A stretch of 15,334 nt of DNA from JAEUIA01 sp034440255. GTDB lineage: Bacteria > Planctomycetota > UBA1135 > GCA-002686595. The notes beneath the pieces were generated by a model. That model searched no databases and was not told the origin of the DNA. It saw nothing but the letters and a program-made list of their open reading frames with translations. Positions 1 to 7,536 of the stretch are shown piece by piece (position 1 is the stretch's first letter; every line of letters starts with the position of its first letter). The translations under genes and the position numbers were made by a program. The stretch covers positions 1-15,334 of the forward strand of contig JAWXBU010000208.1 in NCBI GenBank assembly GCA_034440255.1. Reading direction: 5' to 3'.

Positions 1-2529
1 CAAGAACTTGCCGCCGTCGTCGCGACTGATGCCGAACGTCGTCTGCGTCAGATCGTTCGTGCCGAACGAGAAGAACTCGGCCGTCTTCGCGATCTCGCCA
101 GCGGTCAGGGCGGCGCGCGGCAATTCGATCATGGTCCCGACGAGGAAGGGGACTTCGATCTTCATCTCGCCGAACACCTCTTCGGCGACGGTGCGCACGA
201 CGTCGGCTTGCAGATCGAGCTCCTTCTTCGCGCCGACGAGCGGAATCATGATCTCGAGGCGCGGCTTCTTCTTCGTCGACTTGGCGACAGAGCACGCCGC
301 TTCGAAGATCGCTCGCGCCTGCATGATCGTGATCTCTGGATACACGATGCCCAAGCGACAACCGCGCAGGCCGAGCATCGGATTCTGCTCGCGCAACGCT
401 TCGACTTTCGCGTGCACTTTTTCGGGCGCGATGCCGAGGTCGCGCGCGATGGCCCAGATCGACGGTTCGTCGTGCGGTAGGAATTCGTGGAGCGGCGGAT
501 CGAGGCTTCTGATCGTCACCGGTCGCGGTGCCATCGCGCGGAAGATGCCTTCGAAGTCGGCACGCTGCAGCGGCAACAGTTTCTTGAGCGCGTGCACGCG
601 CTCGGCCGTCGTCTCGGCGAGGATCATCTCGCGTACGGCTTCGATCTTGCCCGGCGCGAAGAACATGTGTTCCGTGCGGCACAGACCGACGCCTTCGGCA
701 CCGAAGCGCACAGCGTTCAAGCACTGATCAGGTTGATCGGCATTGGCGCGTACGTTCAAGGTCCGCGCTTTGTCGGCCCAGCCCAAGAGTTCGTCGAAAG
801 CCTTGTAAATCGAGCCCTTGCGTGGCTTCGCGCCTTCGAGCAGTACGGCGCACACGTCGGAGCTCTGCGTGCCGAGCTTGCCGGCGAACACTTCGCCCGT
901 CGAACCGTCGATGCTGATCCAGTCGCCTTCGGACAAGGTCCACTTGCCGACGACGAGCGTGCGATGCGCGTAGTCGATCTCGAGCTCACTCGCACCCGCG
1001 ACGCACACCTTGCCCATCTGTCTCGCGACCAGAGCGGCGTGACTGGTCATCCCGCCGCGCGCGGTCAGAATTCCCGACGAAGCTTTCATGCCGAGGATGT
1101 CGTCCGGCGAAGTCTCGATGCGCACGAGCACGACCGACTCGCCGCGTTCCTTGCGCAGAACCGCCTCACTCGGACTGAAGGCGATGCGCCCCGATGCTGC
1201 TCCCGGACCGGCATTGAGAGCTTTCGTGAGGAAGCGCCCGTCTTTGCGCGCATCGTCGAGCTCGCTCGGATCGAACACCGGCTGCAAGAGTTGATCGAGC
1301 GCCGTCGGCTCGACGCGCATCAACGCCTCTTCCTTCGAGATCATTTTCTCTTTCACGAGATCGACCGCGATCTTCACGGCCGCGAAACCAGTGCGCTTGC
1401 CGTTGCGACACTGCAGCATCCACAACCGACCGCGTTCGATCGTGAACTCGATGTCCTGCATGTCGCGGTAGTGACCCTCGAGGAGTTGCACGATGCGATT
1501 GAGTTCTTTCCATGCCGCAGGCGCGCTGGCCTCGAGCGTCGAGATCGGATGCGGCGTGCGCAAACCGGCGACGACGTCTTCGCCTTGTGCATTCATCAAA
1601 TATTCGCCGTAGAAACGCTTCTCACCCGTCGACGGATCGCGCGTGAACGCGACGCCGGTGCCGGAGTCGGCGCCCAGATTGCCGAAGACCATCGAGCACA
1701 CCGACACCGCCGTGCCCCACGCGGATGGGATGTGATTCATCGAGCGATAGGCGATCGCGCGCTCGTTCTGCCACGAGCGGAACACGGCGCCGATCGCGCC
1801 CCACAGCTGCTCGCGCGGATCACTTGGAAACGCTTTCCCGGTGCGCTCTTTGACGAGGCGCTTGTACTCGGTGACCACTTCCTTCAGATCGGTCGGCGTG
1901 AGTTCGGAGTCCTCGCGCACGTTGCGCGAGCGCTTTTTCAGATCGAAGGCTTCGCGAAACGGACACTGATGCGATTCGCTCTTGGCCTTCAAGCCGAGCA
2001 CGACATCGGCGTACATGTTCACGAAGCGCCGGTACGCGTCCCATGCGAAGCGCGGATTGCCCGACGCCCGCGCCAGACCTTCCACCGTGTCGTCGTTCAA
2101 CCCGAGGTTGAGCACCGTGTCCATCATCCCCGGCATCGACACGCGCGCGCCCGAGCGCACCGACACGAGCAACGGATCGCGCTTGTCACCGAGCTTCTTC
2201 CCGACTTCGCGCTCGACCAACGCGAGCGCCGCTTCTACGTCGCGCTCGAGCGTCTTCGGAAACGTGCGCCCGTTCGCGTAGTAGTGCGTGCACACGTCCG
2301 TCGAGATCGTGAACCCCGGCGGCACCGGCAATCCCAAGTTGCACATTTCGGCCAGGTTCGCTCCCTTCCCGCCGAGCACGTGCTTCATCTCGCGGTCTCC
2401 GTCGGCGCCGCTGGGCCCGAACGAATACACGTGCTGCACGCTCTTCGAAGTGCGTGTAGCGCCGCGCTTCGACGACTTGCGCGCCTTGGAATCAGTCGAG
2501 GTTTTCTTGGTGGAGCTTTGCTTCGGCAC
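1..2529 (-). CDS. ppdK: Pyruvate, phosphate dikinase, 3' end cut by window edge
   Basis: The enzyme interconverts pyruvate, ATP and phosphate with PEP, AMP and pyrophosphate in the cytoplasm, linking glycolysis and gluconeogenesis. The visible 843 residues give an almost textbook match. The N-terminal nucleotide-binding part has the LGGKGANLAEM and LPVPPGFTIST motifs, then MPGMMDTVLNLGLND at about residues 132-146. The swivelling phosphohistidine domain has GGMTSHAALVARQMGK with the catalytic His at residue 497. The PEP/pyruvate barrel has VGTMIELPRAALTA and GTNDLTQTTFGISRDD, ending in GGKFL at the window edge. By comparison with the roughly 874-residue family, about 90 residues are missing, including the CGICGEHGGDP-type catalytic cysteine motif. 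I chose GTG at 2529, with AGGA 11 bases upstream. This start adds about 30 Lys/Ser/Thr-rich residues and overlaps the upstream lipoprotein gene by 38 bases; GTG at 2439 is an alternative. The family call is essentially certain, the start is not. Confidence 0.95.
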   Translation of the reverse strand, partial: MPKQSSTKKTSTDSKARKSSKRGATRTSKSVQHVYSFGPSGADGDREMKHVLGGKGANLAEMCNLGLPVPPGFTISTDVCTHYYANGRTFPKTLERDVEAALALVEREVGKKLGDKRDPLLVSVRSGARVSMPGMMDTVLNLGLNDDTVEGLARASGNPRFAWDAYRRFVNMYADVVLGLKAKSESHQCPFREAFDLKKRSRNVREDSELTPTDLKEVVTEYKRLVKERTGKAFPSDPREQLWGAIGAVFRSWQNERAIAYRSMNHIPSAWGTAVSVCSMVFGNLGADSGTGVAFTRDPSTGEKRFYGEYLMNAQGEDVVAGLRTPHPISTLEASAPAAWKELNRIVQLLEGHYRDMQDIEFTIERGRLWMLQCRNGKRTGFAAVKIAVDLVKEKMISKEEALMRVEPTALDQLLQPVFDPSELDDARKDGRFLTKALNAGPGAASGRIAFSPSEAVLRKERGESVVLVRIETSPDDILGMKASSGILTARGGMTSHAALVARQMGKVCVAGASELEIDYAHRTLVVGKWTLSEGDWISIDGSTGEVFAGKLGTQSSDVCAVLLEGAKPRKGSIYKAFDELLGWADKARTLNVRANADQPDQCLNAVRFGAEGVGLCRTEHMFFAPGKIEAVREMILAETTAERVHALKKLLPLQRADFEGIFRAMAPRPVTIRSLDPPLHEFLPHDEPSIWAIARDLGIAPEKVHAKVEALREQNPMLGLRGCRLGIVYPEITIMQARAIFEAACSVAKSTKKKPRLEIMIPLVGAKKELDLQADVVRTVAEEVFGEMKIEVPFLVGTMIELPRAALTAGEIAKTAEFFSFGTNDLTQTTFGISRDDGGKFL

Positions 2530-3142
2530 GAGAACGCGCGTCCTGTGAGCTCGACTCGATCGCCTCGAACGAGTCGATTTTCCATTCCCTCCCCAAGCGT
2601 TGCTCCGTGATCTCGGAGCCAGACTCGTCGCCGGAGGGGAGAGCGACCGAGCCTTGAAACCAGCGGCGCCCGTCGGCGCCTTTTTGAACGAACGTCGCGC
2701 GATCGAACACGACCAAGTCGTCCGCGACGAGCGTGTCTCCCTCCCACAGCTCGGCGAAGTCTTCGCGCACGAACTCGATCGCGATCTCGGTGCCGTGCGA
2801 CGCGATCGTCGCGTGTGCGCGCGCCCCGACGACCTCGGGTGGGCTGACGAATGCCGCGTCGGCGATGCCCTTGCGCAACCACGGATAGCGCTTGCGCAAC
2901 TCCTCGCGTGCTTCGCGCCAGGCGATCTTCGAGATCTGATTGCGCTCGCGAAAGCCGTTCGAAAACGTGCGGTACTCGAGCTCGGCCGAATCGGCGCGAA
3001 TGGCGGTTTGAAACGTGGTGAAGGCCTGCGTCGGACTGCGCCAACCGACTGCGAGCCAGTCGTCGGAACGAGCCGGTGCAACGCAGCAACTACTCGCGAT
3101 GAAGAGCGGGAGCAGCGCGCCGAGGATGCGGGGGGGACTCAT
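2492..3142 (-). CDS. Uncharacterised small lipoprotein upstream of ppdK
   Basis: The predicted protein has 216 residues and no family that I recognise. It begins with a short signal peptide (MSPPRILGALLPLFIASSCC) in which ASSC or SSCC could serve as a lipobox, with Cys19 or Cys20 lipidated. Export and membrane anchoring are therefore likely but not certain. The mature part is a mixed charged domain of about 190 residues rich in Arg, Glu, Trp and Phe. It opens with a segment reading SPTQAFTTFQTAIRADSAEL, which resembles the first helices of small helix-plus-sheet lipoproteins. I see no catalytic motif. The start could also be a TTG nine bases further upstream (3151); neither start has a clear ribosome binding site. 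The 3' end overlaps the proposed ppdK start, so the two genes are probably co-transcribed and perhaps translationally coupled. A role with the dikinase is not implied by the sequence. Confidence 0.75.
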   Translation of the reverse strand: MSPPRILGALLPLFIASSCCVAPARSDDWLAVGWRSPTQAFTTFQTAIRADSAELEYRTFSNGFRERNQISKIAWREAREELRKRYPWLRKGIADAAFVSPPEVVGARAHATIASHGTEIAIEFVREDFAELWEGDTLVADDLVVFDRATFVQKGADGRRWFQGSVALPSGDESGSEITEQRLGREWKIDSFEAIESSSQDARSRAEAKLHQENLD

Positions 3143-3347
3143 CGCTCGCAAAGGACTGTACCAGGTGCAGAGGTGCCAACGGGCGCCCCAGATAGGGATT
3201 CATGCGGCTGTTCAAGCGTCAAAATGCCGATGTAGGAAGCTCGATTTCGCGCGTCGGCCGCCAACCCTTCACATCTTGATTACGTACTCGCGGCTCCAGA
3301 CCCTCGACGATACGATCCCTGCCTTCCACTCCGGAGACCAGAATTCC
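3143..3347. promoter_or_regulatory. Divergent intergenic region between two lipoprotein genes
   Basis: This 205-bp stretch lies between two genes read outward, so promoters for both directions should be inside it. On the minus strand a TTGAAC (plus-strand 3210-3215) stands 15 bases before TATCTG (3189-3194), a poor but possible sigma-70 pair. On the plus strand a TACGAT at 3311-3316 resembles a -10 box but has no convincing -35 partner. A GGAG at 3333-3336, 11 bases before the ATG at 3348, is the probable ribosome binding site of the plus-strand gene. Only the location is well supported; the individual boxes are guesses. Confidence 0.35.
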
Positions 3348-5222
3348 ATGCTGCACGCCGCCTCGAAACACACACGCGCTTTTCCTCACCTTCTCTTCCT
3401 CGGCGCATTGGCGCTGAGCCCGATCCTGGTCACGAGCTGCGGTGATGCCGCTCCTGCCAAGGTCGAGCCCGCGACCACCAACAAGGTCGGCGACCCCATG
3501 ATGAAGGCCGCAGAGAAGACGCTCGACGGCACCAAGAAGGTCGGTGAAGCCGTCGCCGACGGTGCCAAGAAGACGGCGGACGCAGCCGTCGACGTTTCGA
3601 AGAAGGCCGTGGAGGCAACGAAGGAAACAGCCAAGAAGACGGCCGACGCCGTCGGTGGCGCGACGACGAAGGCGGGCGACGCGGGCAAGAAGGCGCTCGA
3701 AGACACGAAGAGCGCCGCGGCCGACGGAATGAAGAAGGCCGCTGAGATGATCAAGCCGTCGAGCGAGGCGCCGAAGTCGGCCGCCGCGACGACGACCGAT
3801 CCCGTGAAAGTTCCGCTCGCGAGCGCGACCGAAGCGGACAAAGCCAATGCCGTCGCAAAAGCAGCCGACGCCCAAAAGGCAGCGCAGGCAGCGATGGACG
3901 AGAAGCAAAAGCTGATCAAGGCCGAGGCTGACAAAGCGGCTTCGAATCAGGTGGTCAACGAGCGCGAACTCAAAGCGCGCATGGCCGAACTCGAAGCTCA
4001 AGGCGTGTCGGAGGCCGACGCGCGCGCCAAGGCGATGGCCGAGATCCAAGCCAAGATGGCCTCGACCAAGCCCGTCGATCCGATGGCGCAAGACATCGAT
4101 CCGAACTCGAAGGCCAAACTCGTCTACGAATTCGGCACGGACATGAAGGCCTTCGGCAAGGTCATGCAAGGCGAAGTCTTGAGCCACAAGTTCAAGATGC
4201 AGTCGGACGGCGAGGAAGACCTCGTCATCAAGCAAGCCAAGCCGACCTGCGGTTGCACGGTCGCGAACATCCTCGTGGAAGAGAACGGCACGATGGTCGC
4301 GTACCAGTACGGCAAGCCGATCACTCCGGGCAAGAAGATCGAGATCGACGCGACGCTGCACACGGTCAACAAGCGCGGTCACGCTTCGTCGAAGATCAAC
4401 ATCAACTCGAACGACCCGCGCGGCCAGACGATCTTGAGCCTCGAAGCTGAAGTCGAACCGTTCTTCGCGATCAATCCGGCGAGCCTCAACTTCAACCGCA
4501 TGTCGGCGAAGGATACGGCGACGGACAAGTTCACGGTCTCGACGTCGAAGGGTGATCGCATCAAGTTGACCGCGGTCAAGGACATGCTGCCCCAAGGTGT
4601 CAAGGTCGACGTGAATGCGCTCGACGCAGATGCCGACGGCAAAGGCACGCGCTTCGACGTCGTCGTCACGGCTGGGCCGGGCCTGGTCGAAGGCAACCTC
4701 GCTTACTCGGTGCGTTTGCTTTCGGACTTGGCGATCCCCGGTGGCGAGAAGATGCCTAACGGCCAGATGCCGACGTACGAAGCGCAAGCTTCGGTCATGG
4801 CGCAAGTGACGGGCGCGATCTCGTTCACGCCGCAATTCATTTCGCTCGGCCTGATTCGTCCGGGTCAGTCACTCGCACGCACGGTGCGCATCACTTCGCA
4901 CGATCCGGCCTTCAAGATCACGGACCCGAAGATTTCGATCCAAGGTCGTGACACGGTCGAGTGGGAATTCGCCAAGTACTTCACGCCCATCACACGCGCG
5001 GTGCCTGGTGAGAATGCAGTCGACATCGAGGTCACGCTGACTGGTATGCCCGAGAGTTTGTCGGGCAGCTTCTCGGGAATGTTGGTCGTGAAGACGGGGC
5101 ATCCCGAACGCGACGAGATCAAGGCGCTCATCTCGGGTGTGTGCCGCGGTGGAACGACGGGTGGTACGCCCGCGCCGGTTCCGACGCCGATGCCGCTGCC
5201 GGGGAATACTCCGCCGAAGTGA
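3348..5222 (+). CDS. DUF1573-containing lipoprotein with LEA-like helical repeat region
   Basis: The protein has 624 residues. Residues 1-30 form a lipoprotein signal peptide ending in LVTS, with Cys31 as the lipidation site, so it should sit on a membrane facing the periplasm or outside. Residues 45-240 are Lys/Ala/Asp/Glu-rich, low in complexity and predicted helical, with Lys-Lys pairs at 63, 74, 85 and 96 (an 11-residue period). Residues 255-360 contain the DUF1573 hallmark, a beta domain with the PTCGCTV motif (Cys301, Cys303) after a stretch like FGKVMQGEVLSHKF. Two more beta-sandwich-like segments follow at about 365-490 and 490-600, the last ending in ISGVC. A Pro/Thr/Gly-rich tail closes the protein. 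DUF1573 domains are common in Planctomycetota and Bacteroidota and have no settled function; a structural or adhesive surface role is inference. The frame is open back to 3015, but the ATG at 3348 has a GGAG and starts a signal peptide, so it is preferred. Confidence 0.9.
   Translation: MLHAASKHTRAFPHLLFLGALALSPILVTSCGDAAPAKVEPATTNKVGDPMMKAAEKTLDGTKKVGEAVADGAKKTADAAVDVSKKAVEATKETAKKTADAVGGATTKAGDAGKKALEDTKSAAADGMKKAAEMIKPSSEAPKSAAATTTDPVKVPLASATEADKANAVAKAADAQKAAQAAMDEKQKLIKAEADKAASNQVVNERELKARMAELEAQGVSEADARAKAMAEIQAKMASTKPVDPMAQDIDPNSKAKLVYEFGTDMKAFGKVMQGEVLSHKFKMQSDGEEDLVIKQAKPTCGCTVANILVEENGTMVAYQYGKPITPGKKIEIDATLHTVNKRGHASSKININSNDPRGQTILSLEAEVEPFFAINPASLNFNRMSAKDTATDKFTVSTSKGDRIKLTAVKDMLPQGVKVDVNALDADADGKGTRFDVVVTAGPGLVEGNLAYSVRLLSDLAIPGGEKMPNGQMPTYEAQASVMAQVTGAISFTPQFISLGLIRPGQSLARTVRITSHDPAFKITDPKISIQGRDTVEWEFAKYFTPITRAVPGENAVDIEVTLTGMPESLSGSFSGMLVVKTGHPERDEIKALISGVCRGGTTGGTPAPVPTPMPLPGNTPPK
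3534..3665 (+). repeat. In-gene 33-bp repeat encoding 11-residue Lys-Lys units
   Basis: Four consecutive 11-residue units start with Lys-Lys (KKVGEAVADGA, KKTADAAVDVS, KKAVEATKETA, KKTADAVGGAT) at residues 63, 74, 85 and 96 of the DUF1573 lipoprotein. Further Lys-Lys pairs at 114 and 129 continue the composition but not the spacing. An 11-residue period is typical of amphipathic helices in group 3 LEA proteins and apolipoproteins, which lie along membranes or stay unfolded until dried or bound. The DNA copies differ at many positions, so this is an old repeat kept by protein selection rather than a recent duplication. Confidence 0.6.
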
Positions 5223-5244
5223 GTCAGAAGCGCGCAGGCGTTTG

Positions 5245-5286
5245 AACGAATGCTCGAGCCGACTCTAGGGTCGGCTCGAGTCGTTT
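5245..5286 (+). terminator. Strong hairpin after DUF1573 lipoprotein gene
   Basis: A perfect 11-bp inverted repeat (CTCGAGCCGAC at 5253-5263, GTCGGCTCGAG at 5270-5280) encloses a 6-base loop, 30 bases after the stop codon. An outer AACGA (5245-5249) can pair with TCGTT (5281-5285), giving a longer stem with a 3-base bulge. The 3' side continues TCGTTTCGGG, so the U-tract is weak. It may act as an intrinsic terminator of reduced strength or as an mRNA 3'-end stabiliser. Confidence 0.55.
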
Positions 5287-5309
5287 CGGGAGCGGACAAG
5301 CAGGTGGTG

Positions 5310-5660
5310 ATGCGGTCGCAGTGGGATGTGACGACGGCGCACAGGGGCGTAACGAAGTCGACTGCGGTCGCAACGAAACCGAACTGGGTCGCTAGGTCGG
5401 CACACTGGGTCTCGACGTCGCACGACTGCGTCGCAACAGGACCGCGCTTGGCCGCAACGATGCCGCACTCGGCGACCCAGCCTGACGATGCAGCCCGTGC
5501 GATGCAGGCCGGCGATGCAGCGACCCAGTGTGCTGACTTGGCGACCAAAATGGGCGGTGCTGCGACCACGTGTGCCGACCTGGCCAGCCAGTGCGGCAAG
5601 TGTGCGAGCTCATGTGCCGACACAGCAACCCAGAGCGTTCACCTGGCAATCCTCATGCGC
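5310..5660. repeat. Degenerate 21-bp tandem repeat (heptapeptide-coding, open on both strands)
   Basis: From 5310 the sequence divides into about 16-17 head-to-tail units of mostly 21 bp. Clear examples are units starting at 5367, 5388, 5409, 5430 and 5451, and again from 5520 to 5645. Exceptions are 18-bp units (near 5352 and 5454) and a 27-bp unit (5493-5519). All exceptions are multiples of three. On the plus strand the units read as heptads beginning Ala/Ser-Thr (ATKPNWV, ATGPRLA, ATQCADL, ATTCADL, ATQSVHL), and the block ends at a TGA at 5661. On the minus strand the same DNA reads as heptads such as LARSAHV, VAKSAHW, PVATQSC and DLATQFG without a stop. The copies differ a lot, so the repeat is old or under selection for pattern rather than sequence. 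Confidence 0.7.
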
Positions 5661-5663
5661 TGA
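5310..5663 (+). CDS. Possible heptad-repeat protein (low confidence)
   Basis: A 117-residue reading frame covers exactly the 21-bp repeat block and stops at its last unit. It contains essentially nothing but heptads of the form A-T-x-x-x-x-V/L/A, with several Cys, Asp and Trp residues. It has no signal peptide, membrane segment or recognised domain. I place the start at ATG 5310, the first residue of the first heptad. An in-frame ATG at 5250 also exists but lies inside the terminator-like hairpin. AGGTGG at 5302-5307 is too close to the ATG to be a good ribosome binding site. The minus strand has a competing frame across the same repeat; it starts near 5623 and runs antisense through the end of the neighbouring lipoprotein gene, which makes it less likely. 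Repeat indels in multiples of three suggest that one strand is or was translated, but the block may also be non-coding. Confidence 0.25.
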   Translation: MRSQWDVTTAHRGVTKSTAVATKPNWVARSAHWVSTSHDCVATGPRLAATMPHSATQPDDAARAMQAGDAATQCADLATKMGGAATTCADLASQCGKCASSCADTATQSVHLAILMR

Positions 5664-5868
5664 ATGATCGGAACGGCGACTTCTGCTCCTTGCCTCAGAT
5701 CCCTCTCGCCCCTCGCGCGTCTCCTCCACCAGCGTGCATTCGAGGACGCCTCGCTCGAGCGACACAGGAGGACAGCCTCGTTTCCAGTGAACGGCGTTTT
5801 GTAAGCTACCGGGCGCTTGCTCGAGGATAGGCCGCTCCGGCCGTCCAACGAGCCACACTCAGACCCTC
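5664..5868 (+). other. Leader region upstream of the pilus-motor operon
   Basis: These 205 bases hold no convincing gene. Visible elements are a perfect 12-bp palindrome (TCGCTCGAGCGA, 5751-5762) that could be an operator or chance, and an AGGAGG at 5766-5771 with no start codon at usable distance. A weak TAAGCT -10-like box near 5804 has TTTCCA 15 bases upstream. The promoter for the downstream operon should lie here or just upstream, but I cannot place it with confidence. Confidence 0.3.
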
Positions 5869-7536
5869 GTGACCCACCCTCTCGGCGACATGCTCGTTTC
5901 GGCCGGGGTTCTCACCGAACCCCAACTGCGCGAGGCACTGGCCTTCCAGCGCAATGGTTCTCTCGCACTTCCCGACGCACTTTTGAAGCTCGGGTTCGTC
6001 GACGAGACGACGCTCGCGCGCGCGGTCGCCAAGGATCAAGGGATGCCATTCGTCGACCTCGACAAAGGCAAGATCGCGCCCGAAGTCTTGGCGCGCGTGC
6101 CGGCGGAAGTTGCGCGCGAGCAGGGTTTGGTTCCGCTGATGGAGAAGGGCGGCAAGCTCGTCGTCGCCGTCGACGATCCGCTGAAGCGCATCCTCGCCGA
6201 CCAGTTGCGCTTCATGCTCGGCATCGAAGTCGTCTGCGCACTCGCTTCGTCGAGCGCGTTGAAGCGCGCACTGGCGAAGAACTACGGCGCTGCCGCAGAA
6301 GTCGGCATCGTCAAGTCCCTCAAGGCCGAAGCGGGCGAAGAGGAAGGTGACGCGCCCATCGTGCGCCTCGTGACGCGTACCTTCCATCAAGCGCTCGAAG
6401 CGCGCGCGTCGGACATCCACATCGAGCCTGGTCGGGCCACTGTGCGCGTGCGTTTCCGCGTCGACGGCATGTTGCGCGACATCGCCGAGCATCCGTTGCA
6501 CTTGCACGCGCCGTTGATCTCACGCTTGAAGATCTTGGCCGCGATGGACATCGCCGAACGGCGCAAACCGCAGGACGGGCGCATCGGGCTCGAGATCGAC
6601 GGTCGCTCGATCGACGTGCGCTGTTCGATCCTGCCGGCGAGTCACGGCGAGTCGATCGTGATGCGTTTGCTCGACCGGTCGCGCTCGCTGATTTCGTTGC
6701 GCGAGCTCGGCTTCGACGACGAGGACTACAAGTGGTTCCGCCGCGCGATCAAGCGGCCGAACGGGATCGTGCTCGTCACCGGTCCGACGGGTTCGGGCAA
6801 GACGACGACGTTGTACGCCGCACTTTCGGAGCTGAATCGCCCCGACGTCAAGATCATCACGGCCGAAGACCCGGTCGAGTACCACATCAAGGGCATCAAC
6901 CAAGTCCAGGTCAATCCGAAGATCGGTTTGTCCTTCGCGCGCATTCTGAAAGCGATGTTGCGCGCGGCGCCGAACATCATCCTCGTCGGTGAAATTCGCG
7001 ACATGGAGACGGCCGAGATCGCGATCCAAGCGGCGTTGACCGGACACTTGGTGTTCTCGACGTTGCACACGAACGACGCCGCGAGCGCGTTGACGCGTTT
7101 GATGGACATCGGCGTCAAGCCGTTCCTCGTGTCGGCGTCGGTGCAAGCGGTGATCGCGCAACGTTTGGTGCGGCGCTTGTGCAAGGAGTGCGCGCAAGAG
7201 TACGTGCCGACGGCGGGCGAATTGGCTGCGCTCGGCGTCGCGCCGAATCTCGCCGTGGGGATGAAATTGAAGCGAGCTAAGGGTTGTCGCACGTGCGAGG
7301 GCACCGGTTACCGCGGTCGCGTCGCGCTGTTCGAGATGCTCGAGATGGATCCGGCGATCCGCGAGATGACGTTCCGGGGTGAAAGTCTCGACGTCATTCG
7401 CTCGACGGCTGCGTCGTCGGGCAATCTGCGCACGCTGCTCGCCGACGGAGCACGCAAAGTACTGCGCGGCGACACGAGCACCACCGAAGTCATGCGCGTC
7501 GTCCGAATGGCGGCGCAGTTGGAGATCGAAGAGTGA
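5869..7536 (+). CDS. pilB: PilB/GspE-family assembly ATPase, copy 1
   Basis: This 555-residue cytoplasmic hexameric ATPase would power pilus or pseudopilus assembly by acting on the PilC/GspF platform. Residues 4-140 form a T2SSE-N/MshEN-like region with two motifs of the LGxxLxxxGxLxxxQLxxAL type, followed by a linker. The first ATPase subdomain carries SDIHIEP (181-187). The core has Walker A GPTGSGKT (305-312, Lys311), the Asp box TAEDPVEY (331-338, Glu333), Walker B ILVGEIRD (371-378, Glu375) and the His box TGHLVFSTLH (391-400). A zinc site follows with Cys438, Cys441, Cys473 and Cys476. The segment before Walker B reads LRAAPN where most relatives have LRQDPD, an unusual change. The start is a GTG without a clear ribosome binding site; a Met at residue 8 is a weaker alternative because it would cut the N-domain motif. 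The gene heads a tight operon. The name gspE would suit equally well; PilT next door favours a pilus role. Confidence 0.92.
   Translation: MTHPLGDMLVSAGVLTEPQLREALAFQRNGSLALPDALLKLGFVDETTLARAVAKDQGMPFVDLDKGKIAPEVLARVPAEVAREQGLVPLMEKGGKLVVAVDDPLKRILADQLRFMLGIEVVCALASSSALKRALAKNYGAAAEVGIVKSLKAEAGEEEGDAPIVRLVTRTFHQALEARASDIHIEPGRATVRVRFRVDGMLRDIAEHPLHLHAPLISRLKILAAMDIAERRKPQDGRIGLEIDGRSIDVRCSILPASHGESIVMRLLDRSRSLISLRELGFDDEDYKWFRRAIKRPNGIVLVTGPTGSGKTTTLYAALSELNRPDVKIITAEDPVEYHIKGINQVQVNPKIGLSFARILKAMLRAAPNIILVGEIRDMETAEIAIQAALTGHLVFSTLHTNDAASALTRLMDIGVKPFLVSASVQAVIAQRLVRRLCKECAQEYVPTAGELAALGVAPNLAVGMKLKRAKGCRTCEGTGYRGRVALFEMLEMDPAIREMTFRGESLDVIRSTAASSGNLRTLLADGARKVLRGDTSTTEVMRVVRMAAQLEIEE

Noticed and set aside
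487..2610. Plus-strand open frame of 707 codons
   Set aside because: It lies entirely antisense to the dikinase gene and gives an Arg/His-rich, low-complexity translation with no motif; it is a codon-bias shadow of the GC-rich gene.
3015..3347. Upstream extension of the DUF1573 lipoprotein frame
   Set aside because: The extra 111 codons overlap the divergent lipoprotein gene and would bury the clear signal peptide that starts at 3348.
3219..4835. Minus-strand open frame of 538 codons
   Set aside because: It is antisense to the DUF1573 lipoprotein, extremely Arg/Leu/Asp-rich, and has no domain or signal; it is a shadow frame.
4865..5623. Minus-strand frame of 252 codons starting in the 21-bp repeat
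   Set aside because: About 120 of its codons run antisense through the conserved end of the DUF1573 gene. Only the repeat part looks patterned, so it is reported under the repeat rather than as a gene.
5640..5660. Sigma-54-like element (TGGCA, then TGC, with GG and GC 10 bases apart)
   Set aside because: The match is partial, lies inside the last repeat units and is over 200 bases from the next gene; chance is likely.
5310..5660. Possible CRISPR array
   Set aside because: The 21-bp units are contiguous, diverged and have no separate spacers of constant length; no cas genes are present.
5766..5771. Perfect AGGAGG ribosome-binding-like sequence
   Set aside because: No start codon follows within usable distance; the nearest GTG, 15 bases on, gives only five codons.
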